DNA from: Paracyclopina nana
Lineage: Eukaryota > Arthropoda > Copepoda > Cyclopoida > Cyclopettidae
Assembly: GCA_019096065.1 (NCBI GenBank)
Contig: JAGUCH010000004.1
Location: 3,968,001 to 4,032,000 of the forward strand
Length of the DNA: 64,000 nt
Direction: 5' to 3'
Positions 36,191-45,000 of the stretch are shown one piece after another. Position 1 is the first letter of the stretch; every line of letters begins with the position of its first letter. Made by a program: the position numbers and the translations under genes. A model generated the notes under the pieces. It saw only the letters and a list, made by a program, of their open reading frames with translations. It was not told the DNA's origin and did not search any database.

Positions 36191-36694
36191 CACATGACTT
36201 AGAAATAACATCGTAATTACATTCGAAATCGCATTAGGGCTTTCCAATAACATTTATGGACTTGTTGCTCAAATCCCACCATACATGTCATCATTCGTTA
36301 CGCTTCCAAACGCATTTGCATTATGGAATAGAGCAGTAGCATGTCCAACCAGTGGATCAGCAAGCGCGTGGAAGCTTTGAGTGGCCTCTTTTAGCCGGTT
36401 TCAGCCTCGGCGGCCTCATTCGAAACAGCTTTGAAGCGACTTTTCATGATTCCTTGCTTTGACTTTCCGTTCTTAAAAAACTGACTTCGGAACGCCTTTG
36501 AAAGCAACTCGTTTTGGGGTGCTCATCTGGAAAAAAAACAACTTCCTACTAACTCCCACAAAGCAAGGAAAAAGTACTTCCGACCTGTGACTTTCCGTTA
36601 GCTTTTTTGTTACGCTTGCAATAATAAAAAATGCCTTTCAAAGTTACCAACCAACCCGACTTTTTCATAACTTCCTACCGACTACCCTACTTCA

Positions 36695-36710
36695 AAAAGG
36701 GTTCGCTGGG
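36695..36710 (-). repeat. right terminal inverted repeat of the two-gene transposon
   Basis: AAAAGGGTTCGCTGGG, an exact complement of the left end. Confidence 0.9.
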
Positions 36711-36719
36711 GACTACAGA
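36711..36719. repeat. right target-site duplication, GACTACAGA
   Basis: 8 of 9 bases match the copy next to the left end (28664-28672). Confidence 0.7.
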
Positions 36720-38709
36720 CTTAGCATTCTTGACCCTTTACTAAGCTCTGCTGAGTCAATTTTATAGGCCAATTTCAGGGGTATTTACAACTCATGTACC
36801 GAAGGTATAGACCAGAATGAAGTCAAAATTGAAAAATGCTCATTTACTCTGTTCTGAGACCTGACTAAACATTCTTGAACATTAGCTGAACTCAGCTGAG
36901 AATTTACGGCAGCTGATTCAACCTTAACGTGTAGATCTTGAGAGTATCTACAAAATCCGGTTGTTTGGTTGCCCTGAAACGCACATTGACTTGATGGAGG
37001 TCCTAACCCAAACTCTTTACAACACCCAAACAATATACATTTTCTGAAAGCTTATGTTCTAAGGGTTCATTTGGTAGTAATTTAAAAATCTTAGCCTATA
37101 GCTTCCCTAACATAAAATTTTCAAAAACGTCTAGCACCTACAGTTTGAAATTTTTTGAGATTATTAATAGCAATGACCCCCTCTGAAAAAAGAAGATCTA
37201 ACTTTTTTTTATTTCATAAGGTAGTCTGTAAAATGCACTCAAATTGAGATATTTGCTGCCAAACTTATTATGAAAAATTAATCAAGTTTACAGTAATCCA
37301 CTTTTAGCATCGATATATCTCCTTTCTGTTCATCCTAGCGATTTTATTATTAAGTAACTTAAGTTTTATTTTTGAATTTTAGTGGGGGTCATTGAAGCTA
37401 TTTATCCCCAAAAAATGAGCCATTTTTGCGCTAAACGTTTTTAAAAATATTATGTTATTGGAAGCGATAAGCTAGGATTTTTATTTTATCACCAAATGAA
37501 CCCTTGAGACATAAGCTTTCAGAAAATATATAATTATTGGGCGTTGTAAGAAGTTTATGTTAGGTACTTATTCAAGTCAATGTGATTGATGCTGGACATT
37601 TTCAAAAAAAAAAAAAAATACCTTGACGCGTCAAGAAAGAATAAGCTCGGTATTCAGACAACGAGCAACCATCTCCGAGCTTTCAGAAAAGTATTTTTAC
37701 TTTGATTTTAAAAGTACTGCAATCCCTAAAGTAGTTATCAATTAATGTTAAAATCCACCATTTTTTATCAAAAGTTTTGCAATGTTATGACGCCAGGCTT
37801 TTTCAAGCTTTTCAATTGGTTCAAGCTATCCCAAGGTTTTTGCTAATGTAGCTCAAGCTTGGTTCTAGTTTCAGGCTTTCAAGCCAAGCTGAAACTCGTT
37901 CCATCGCTACTCAGAAGACAGAAGCCTTTCTATGGCAAAGTCAGATGAAGTGCAAATGCACAACTGTGAAAAAAGAGGTCACCTTACGATACAGATAATC
38001 TTGTCTTTAACCAGAAAGCAGTACATAGACCAAAATTCGACACAACGAATTTTCTCATAACCAGGCATCAGCTGTTTTGAGCACGAGTACCGAAAAAGTA
38101 AGATAAGCAGGATGTCTCAGATGAATTATTGAGTAGTTTAATCTCAATTTTGCAATTCTAGCCCAAGACTGAGTATTTTTACTGCTTTTTCAAATCAAAG
38201 CTTGAGTAGAAAAATAGTCCGAACATGAATTATTATTTGCTGGTTACTGTCATGATTCTTTTTAAGCCTTAATTTAAGATGCGCGCTCCATCTAAAATGT
38301 AAACATGAGTGATTGCCCAGTGTCCTGACGAATGGCAAGCAGTGTCCTTGCGTTCACTTAGATCGCACTTCGTTCTATGCATTGATCATGTAATTTGCTG
38401 ATTGTAGAATCCCCAAATGAACGCAAAAGAGGTTTATTTTGCAAGGAAGGAAGGTGAGAAGAATTCGTATTACTAGTTCCTTTACTTTTGAAAAGTCGTC
38501 AAATCGTCTCTGTTAACAAAACTTGAAATCTCGCACGCTCTGAAAGTGAAAGTTGCGCGTTCGTGTTAAAATCATGTGATGACTAACACAGTATCAAATT
38601 TCGCAAGCTGTTCATGTCATATTTTCGAACGGGCTGTTTTGCGACCGAAACCTTAAACCGATCATTTTCAGGCAAGTAAAATTGTGGCCGGTGAAAGTGC
38701 CTTGAAAGG
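36720..38709. other. intergenic region between transposon and Egalitarian-like gene 2
   Basis: It contains the ~600-bp inverted repeat (36982-37585), a second copy of the 29-bp segment also seen left of the transposon (36931-36959), and an A15 run near 37605. No coding exon was recognised. A 5' non-coding exon of gene 2 could lie here. Confidence 0.5.
36982..37585. repeat. long inverted repeat, two ~200-bp arms around a ~200-bp spacer
   Basis: The left arm (36982-37181) and right arm (37384-37585) are complementary over their length with scattered differences. Shared blocks include CACATTGACTTG at the outer edges, TTTTCTGAAAGCTTATG, AAGGGTTCATTTGG, and CAATGACCCCC at the inner edges. There is no coding capacity. 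It is probably a MITE or foldback element; the target duplication is not identified. Confidence 0.75.
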
Positions 38710-41054
38710 ATGTCAACATTGGAAGAATCAGTTGTCAACGCGGCTGGATCAAATTCCACAATATGGACGTTTGAACAGTTTGCAGATCACCTGAATAGTA
38801 TCGGCATTTCATCACTGTCAGATGTGGAGCAACTCAAGGCATTTATAATGAATAAGCCCAAGTTATTCACGGTGTCATCCAACTACTTATGGAGCAAAAG
38901 TGGCACCAAAGTGGTAGCAATTTCCAGTCCCAACAAAGATGTTCAGCTCAGCTGGAAATCAGTCATGAATTTGATGAATCAAGCCGTCCAAAGCCCCGAA
39001 AACTCGGAGAGACTTCGATTGGACGTGGGCCATGCTCTCTTTTTCAAAATCCCATGGATTTTTGGAAGATTGTCTAGGCACAGAAAATCAATATGGAAAT
39101 CCTATGCTCAATTCCTCAATGACTTTAAGCTATCCAGTGATTTTGTCCATGACATAGGTTGCACTCATGTCACAATTATGGCGGAGGCACTGGAAAACTG
39201 TCTTGATCCTGACTCAATAGCTCGAATGGTTGTTGACACAATACTTGATATGAATGGAGCTGGTATTGATGAAGATATTTTTGCTAGACTACCTATTGAA
39301 GCTAGAGTACAATTGAAATCATCCAAAGGTCTGCAAGGCTTTTCCAAATTCTACCCAGCACTCTTCACTTCCTTTGAACAAGTATTGGCTATTGTAGACG
39401 CACCAGTGTTCATGCAGCCTTCAAAAAGCATCACAGAACCAGAGCGAGAGGATCCTGCATTGAACGCAGTGAACTATCTGCTATCAAACGCACATCCAGA
39501 TGTTGAAAACAGCAAAGTCTACGTCTTCCAAAATGTTGATGCAGTTTTCATGAAAATCAAGTGGCTACTTCAGCATATGCCGAAGAATGTGGCTGCTCGC
39601 TTCACCAATTTTGGACAGTTAAGATCCCTCCTGTCGACATTCCCCAATACGTACATCATAGTTGGGAATCATGTCCAAAGTCGAAAAAATCTCGAAGAAG
39701 TGCCTTGTGAAAAATCTGTTGCCTTAGAAATTCTCAAACTTCAACGAAACCATCGTGATATGAACGACAATCAAATTGTCCAAAGCTTGGACTTTTCTAA
39801 ACGTAATCGAATTCCAAGTGGGAAATGCCTTGCAAAGTTTCGTTTGCTGCATGACACTTTTTTTGCACAAGTCATCAGCAACGATTGGGTCATTGACATG
39901 AGGAAAACCCTTGAAGCAACCATGCAAAACACAACCAACTCGATGAGAGCCTTTACCCTTAGCGGAAAGCATGCAATTTTGTTTCAGTCCAAATGGGTCT
40001 ACGACAACTTTGCAAACATCACAAGATCTAAGACGTTTGGCTCAATTGGGCTATTTCTTCACGAGTTAAAATCACTGCCAGAAGTTGAGCTTGGCTACGG
40101 ATTGGAATCTTTCCATTTGAAGAAAGTGCTAGAAGAACGTCTGTCACCCGAGAGATTAGCCCGCATCTTGGTCAACTATCTACTGGAGAACCCTCGAGCT
40201 TTTGTTCAGCCTCAAATGATATTCGGCTATCTGTCTCCCAAAGTCAAGTCTAGCCTTGTCGATGCAAATGGATTGAGAGAATTTTCCAGATTCTACCCAG
40301 CTTTGTTCGTTCTAAATGAAGATGGCTTAGGAATCAGTCTGAGAAATGCGCCCATCAAGGAAACAGTGGCCCCTTCCGGAAAAGGTTCCTTCATACGCAA
40401 TGGTGGACCTGACCAAAATAAAGTGAATGCCATTATCAACCTCCTGACAAATTCTCACCCTGATGCAGAAAACTCGTCCGTTTTTGTCGTTGAGCAAATA
40501 AGCAAGCCTTATTTCAAACTGGATTGGATTCTGGAGAAAGTTCCCTCGCACTATTTGTTCAGCACCAAGCAGGACTTATTGAAGACAGTCAGAGGTCATC
40601 CAGATATTTTCGTGGTTGTCAACAATCACGTCAACTTGAAAGCCACGCTTAATGCATATACATGTGAAAAGAGCCTGGCTCTGGAAATCCTGAAGATACA
40701 GAAAAAGCATCCTACTGAGCTAGTGTCAAACATGCTGACAAGGATTCCCAAGCCCTTTCAAAGGAGAGTTCGAAGCAACAATGAGCTTCTAAAGTTCGTC
40801 GCCATTCATTCGGAGTTTTTGGAGCCCTGTAAATCTCAGCCTGACCTTTACAATAGTAAGTAGTTTAGTTAAACATTGCATTGCAATCACACTTCTTATC
40901 ACTGATTTTAATAGGTGCTTTCGTAAACAATACTAAGCCAAGTGAGGCCTTGCAGGAAGGACCAGACTTGGACTTTTGGAGCGACATCAGTGATATGGCC
41001 CCTATTGATAAAAATTATGGTAATGGTGGATCTGGAATCCTAGAGCTGCCCTAG
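38710..41054 (+). CDS. Egalitarian-like winged-helix repeat protein, paralogue 2
   Basis: Exons 38710-40855 and 40915-41054 are separated by a 59-bp GT-AG intron (phase 1), giving 761 residues. The ATG opens MSTLEESVVNAAGSN, matching the start of paralogue 3. After an N-terminal module come two copies of the A-B-A-C unit. B modules are marked by ARMVVDTILD...YPALF and ARILVNYLLE...YPALF. C modules are marked by PCEKSVALEILKLQ and TCEKSLALEILKIQ. The last exon supplies an acidic tail with DMAPIDKNYG and ILELP, like paralogue 1. No nuclease domain is seen. Egalitarian itself links RNA to BicD/dynein, and EXD1 acts in the piRNA pathway; any role here is inference. Confidence 0.82.
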
Positions 41055-41079
41055 TAGTGCTCACTCGCTGAATTTGTCT

Positions 41080-41085
41080 AATAAA
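41080..41085 (+). terminator. AATAAA polyadenylation signal of paralogue 2
   Basis: Canonical signal 26 bp after the stop at 41052-41054. Confidence 0.6.
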
Positions 41086-41703
41086 AGTGATAACATGAAA
41101 AAAAAAATCGTCCACAAACGCAAATGGTAGAAAGGCAAAAGTCCAAAAAGGCAAATGGGACAAGGGCAAACGGCGGGGGGCAAAAGGGATGCAACCTTTC
41201 CGGAAATCCTCAAAATAGCATTCATCAGGAAGCGCAGCATAAATGTCATGACTAATGAGTAATGTGACTAATGTCCTTGCAGCCGACGGAAAGATTCCGT
41301 CTAGAAATCTGCTGAATCCTGATGGAGAAGGTGACCCGAAGTGGTTTTTTTCAGTTATAGTGGCTTTTTTGGGTCAAGTGTAGCAAAAAATTTTAAAAAT
41401 CTTTTGCCATCAAAATAAGAAGAAAATCATTATTTAATCCTTGCTTTCAACACAACAATCCCAAAAAGATCAAATTTTCAAAATAAGCATTAGTTATTGT
41501 AAAAATTCCAAAAAATGCGGCAATTTTTTTCCAATTTGTGACTATTTTTGGCAAAATCTGGCTACAACCCGCTCAAATTTTCTGGTCACCCTGAGCCATA
41601 TCGGCAATTCAGAATTCACATAATCACATTTAGACTTTATTCACTTGTGCTAACTTTGCTTTGCTTATCAACGAGTCAATTAAGTAATCGTGAGCAATGA
41701 AAC
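41086..41703. other. spacer between paralogues 2 and 3
   Basis: It starts with a short purine-rich segment with repeated GGCAAA near 41120-41190. About 270 bp of repeat sequence follows, related to the MITE at 61447. The start of paralogue 3 then follows directly. Confidence 0.5.
41321..41600. repeat. degenerate repeat related to the hAT-type MITE at 61447
   Basis: It shares AAAATCTTTTGCCATC, AATAAGAAGA and ACAACAATCCCAAAAA-type blocks in the same order and spacing as 61715-61880. Its ends carry GGTGACC and the complementary GGTCACC. The boundaries are approximate. Confidence 0.5.
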
Positions 41704-44247
41704 ATGGAGCATTTGTCAGATTTGGAAAAAAGTGTGATCAACGCTGCTGTCGATTCAACTCATTTTTGGGACTTGAATGCCTTCTGCCTTCGTTTGCTGT
41801 CGCTTGGAATAAAAACTCTAAGTGATGTCAATAACTTACGAGGCTTTTTGAAGAATCGACCCTTGCTCTTTTCGCTGCATGGCAATGTCTTTCACACCAA
41901 CTATCCTCAAGAAATCGGAGGAAGTCTTCAAGAAAACCAAGAAAATCCTCAAGAGGTTGCTAAAGAGAAGTTTGAATGTGTAAAGGCTATATTAAGAAAT
42001 GACATTCATACTGTTGTAAATTCCAGAAGGATGTTCTACTACGACAATTCTTCGGTTTTGATGTTCAAGATTTCTAGAATTTACCGCCTTTATCCTATCT
42101 GCACTGACATGTGGCCATCAGTAAGTGCACTTCGTAAGGATTTGGCCCAAAATCGAGAATTTACTGTTTACCGAGACACTGTCCATCTGAAAGCTTTGCT
42201 AAAGCAGAACATTTCTCCAGATCAGATGGCGCGAATGGTTGTAAATGTTCTGCTCGGGTCAAATCAATCTACAAAAATTGCAGACATTTTGAGTAGATTG
42301 CCTGGAGATGCCAGGGATCAATTAAAAAGTTCGGAGGGTCTTATTAGTTTTCTGCAGTTTTATCCCTCAGTGTTTCAGACCATTGAGGATGTCGTTGTGA
42401 TTTCAACCATCCCTTGCCCTATTTCTTTCAATACCAAAATTAAAGCTTTGGCAAAAGAAGGCGAAGAAAGTCTCAAAAGTCAAGTCATCAACCTTTTGAA
42501 GTCTGCCCATCAAACTCCCCAAAATAGCAAAGTGTTCTGCTTGCCCAGCATGAACTTGGACTCGTCATTTTACTGCCTCAACTGGATTCATGAAAAGCTG
42601 CCAGGAAAATCTAACTTTGACTTGTCTTATTTAAAACAGTGCTTGACTGCTCATCCGGATGACTTTGCCATGCAGGGAGATTATGTCAAATTGGTCTCGC
42701 CTGGAGTTCAGAATTATTGCGAGAAGCAAATTGCAGTGGAAGTCCTGAAATACCAACAGTTTCATTCTGCGTCAGATGCTACTATTTTCGAGTGTTTGTC
42801 TTGCGAAGCCCGAATCCGGATCAAGCACCCTAATGGCTTGAAACACTTCCGTGGCCTTCACCTGGAATTTTTCAGCCCCGCCTTGAACCAAGTCGGTGAA
42901 AATGAATCGGATGAGTGCCTTGAGGTTGGCAATCCTCCTGACCTATTAATAGCCAATTCGACCAAACTGGAAAGCTCCAATGTCCTCCCGAAAACTTCCC
43001 AGGAATCTGATGATGTAGTTAAGCGCTTTGAGCAAGACTTCAAGGAGTTTGCTCCCATTGACGAATGTGACGAGGTGGCTGTGCTTGATCTCGATACCTT
43101 AGGTTTGAATGAAAGCTTGAAGCAAGAAAGAAAAGTTGTCAGCGAGGAGAACGATCCAACAACTCAGATCAAATCACTCCTCAAGTCCGTCGTTCAAAAC
43201 AGGGAAAATTCAGCAAGGGATCATTACACCAAAGGAGACGGTAAATCAGGACTTCAAATTTTCTTTAAGGCTCAGTGGGTTTTTGAGCAATCATCAGCTC
43301 CGTCCTTTGACTTCTTCAGGAAGCAAATTGAGAGCGACAACGCATTTTATGCCCTAGATGACTTCAGCCTTCTTCAGTTGAAGGAGAAATTGGAGCTCGA
43401 ACCTTGGCCTGACCAGCTCGCAAGAATGGTTGTCGATGAGCTTCTCAAAGCAAAACACGAGCTTGGATTAGTCCAAGATATTCTTTTGAAACTTAGTCCA
43501 GCTGGGCAACAAGCCTTTGGCAATCTCAATCGACTGTCGGGCTTTCTGGAGCTGTATCCTGGACTTTTTGATGTCTGTGGCAGCCAAGTTAGGCTTGTTC
43601 CTTCTGGACAAATTGTGAGCGCTGTGCCACAAGCAGAAAGTCGAGAAAAGTACAAACCAGTGTCAACCGCTGTTCAAGTAGCTGAATGCATCGAGCATGC
43701 TCAAATAACCAGTGGTCACTCCACGGTCTTTGCTGGAACAATTGAAAAGCCATTGGTTCACCTCAGCAAAGTTTTGAGAAGGCTTCAAAAGAAAAACATT
43801 ATGTACCTCATATCACAAATTACAAATTTTGTGGAAGACCACCCCACGATGTTAATAACTCAAGGCGAGTTTGTGGGCCTCAAAAGTCTATTTGCTGCCA
43901 CTCCATGTGAAAAAACGGTGGCTTTGGAGATTTTGAGGATACTGCATCATTCACCTGACTCCTCTGTCACCAAAGTAATCAACGGCCTTCCGCAAAGTTG
44001 CAAAACGAGAATTCCTAGGGGAAAGGCACTGAAGCATTTCTGCAAAATGCAAAATCAATTTCTGTCTTTTGACCAAGACAGTGAGACGAAGGCTATGCCT
44101 GAGAAAAGTAAGACCCATCAAGTGGACGAGTCCACGAGAGATCAGCTGCATGGAATGAAGAAAAAGTTGGACGAGTTATGTAAAGTAACGCAAGAGCTTC
44201 AAAAAGAAATGTCTGCAATTTTGGAACAATTTGGAATGCATGAATAA
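41704..44247 (+). CDS. Egalitarian-like winged-helix repeat protein, paralogue 3
   Basis: A single exon of 847 residues. The N-terminal module (LEKSVINAAVDSTHFW, compare paralogue 2) is followed by a first A-B-A-C unit (B: ARMVVNVLLG...FYPSVF; C: YCEKQIAVEVLKYQ), then an acidic linker with FAPIDECDEVAVLDL. That linker corresponds to the C-terminal tail of the other two paralogues. A second A-B-A-C unit follows (B: ARMVVDELLK...LYPGLF; C: PCEKTVALEILRIL) and ends in a coiled coil (about 805-845, MKKKLDELCKVTQELQKEM). The internal tail motif suggests fusion of two ancestral units. A Met three codons in is not present, so the ATG at 41704 is the natural start. Confidence 0.82.
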   Translation: MEHLSDLEKSVINAAVDSTHFWDLNAFCLRLLSLGIKTLSDVNNLRGFLKNRPLLFSLHGNVFHTNYPQEIGGSLQENQENPQEVAKEKFECVKAILRNDIHTVVNSRRMFYYDNSSVLMFKISRIYRLYPICTDMWPSVSALRKDLAQNREFTVYRDTVHLKALLKQNISPDQMARMVVNVLLGSNQSTKIADILSRLPGDARDQLKSSEGLISFLQFYPSVFQTIEDVVVISTIPCPISFNTKIKALAKEGEESLKSQVINLLKSAHQTPQNSKVFCLPSMNLDSSFYCLNWIHEKLPGKSNFDLSYLKQCLTAHPDDFAMQGDYVKLVSPGVQNYCEKQIAVEVLKYQQFHSASDATIFECLSCEARIRIKHPNGLKHFRGLHLEFFSPALNQVGENESDECLEVGNPPDLLIANSTKLESSNVLPKTSQESDDVVKRFEQDFKEFAPIDECDEVAVLDLDTLGLNESLKQERKVVSEENDPTTQIKSLLKSVVQNRENSARDHYTKGDGKSGLQIFFKAQWVFEQSSAPSFDFFRKQIESDNAFYALDDFSLLQLKEKLELEPWPDQLARMVVDELLKAKHELGLVQDILLKLSPAGQQAFGNLNRLSGFLELYPGLFDVCGSQVRLVPSGQIVSAVPQAESREKYKPVSTAVQVAECIEHAQITSGHSTVFAGTIEKPLVHLSKVLRRLQKKNIMYLISQITNFVEDHPTMLITQGEFVGLKSLFAATPCEKTVALEILRILHHSPDSSVTKVINGLPQSCKTRIPRGKALKHFCKMQNQFLSFDQDSETKAMPEKSKTHQVDESTRDQLHGMKKKLDELCKVTQELQKEMSAILEQFGMHE

Positions 44248-44248
44248 A
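44243..44248 (+). terminator. AATAAA overlapping the stop codon of paralogue 3
   Basis: The stop TAA at 44245-44247 lies inside AATAAA. Confidence 0.5.
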
Positions 44249-44325
44249 TGCCCTCTCTAGGGGAAATTGAAAAGTCCATTCTATGAATGTTGTCGACTAA
44301 TGAAACCCCAATTAAATTTAAAAAC

Positions 44326-44331
44326 TTTATT
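44326..44331 (-). terminator. AATAAA overlapping the stop codon of the small membrane protein gene
   Basis: On the minus strand the stop TAA (44329-44327) lies inside AATAAA (44331-44326). Confidence 0.5.
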
Positions 44332-44803
44332 GGTTTGTTGGCCTTTCATCCAGCTCAATATCGTTAAAATAAATGCCACCCTTTTTCTTGGCTTGGGCCT
44401 TTTTCACCAATAAGTAAACGGAAGCAATTATCAATGCTCCTCCGAAACCTGCCAGCAATCCATAAAGAAAGGCTGGCAGTTCAAAATCTGAATCATCATC
44501 GTCAAGCATCGTTGTGGTCGTAATTGGATCAGTTGTGGAGTCGTGACTTGTAGTAGATGATTTCTCTGTAGAACTGCTTGAAGAGCTTGAGGGATCCTCT
44601 TCGGTGGTTCCAATTAAATCTGCATCTTCATCTAATTTAAAAAGTGTGCTTCAAATTGATGCGTTCTTTTCTAATATTGTAAGGAGCTTACCAATATAAT
44701 AATCCAATATGATTCCTCCAGCTTCTTTTGTATTTTTGGCATATGATTTGTTAGCCAAAAAAGTAGCCAAAAATAACAATGGCCAATAAATAATTTTCAG
44801 CAT
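44327..44803 (-). CDS. small type I membrane protein, unrecognised
   Basis: Exons 44803-44692 and 44631-44327 join at TTG|GTAAGC and ATTTAG|ATG in phase 1, giving 138 residues. It has a signal peptide (MLKIIYWPLLFLATFLANKS, cleavage near residue 22), a short extracellular part, a Ser/Thr-rich stalk (PSSSSSSSTEKSSTTSH) likely O-glycosylated, an acidic juxtamembrane patch (LDDDDSDFE), one membrane helix (FLYGLLAGFGGALIIASVYL) and a ~27-residue basic then acidic tail. The start context and the matched phases make it a convincing gene. I know no family for it. It converges on paralogue 3, with stops 80 bp apart. Confidence 0.7.
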
Positions 44804-45000
44804 GGCTGCCTTTTGATAAGTCTAGCGAAATTGCTCTGCTTTTATGATTTTTTTCAAACCACAAAGTTGTCATCACTGATAAGACAGCTACAAAAGTGTC
44901 ATCATACTTTCATGTTTGCAAAATCAATAATGAGAGCTGTATCATTCATTATTGACCGTGTGAGCCTGTATTTCCCCCTTTAAAGGCTAACACTGTAAAA

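Larger units (their letters stand above)
28673..36710. mobile_element. two-gene DNA transposon (8038 bp) with 16-bp perfect terminal inverted repeats
   Basis: The ends are CCCAGCGAACCCTTTT (28673-28688) and its exact complement (36695-36710), flanked by a 9-bp direct repeat with one mismatch. Inside are a transposase gene on the minus strand (29118-31922) and a nine-exon gene on the plus strand (32525-36016). They are transcribed away from a shared 602-bp centre, and each is followed by AATAAA before the nearest end. Both reading frames are open throughout, so the copy looks recent. It separates the first and second Egalitarian-like paralogues. The transposase resembles the TNP2/DUF4218 (CACTA, En/Spm) group, but neither the end sequence nor the 9-bp duplication is typical of CACTA, which makes 2-3 bp duplications. 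Confidence 0.85.
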
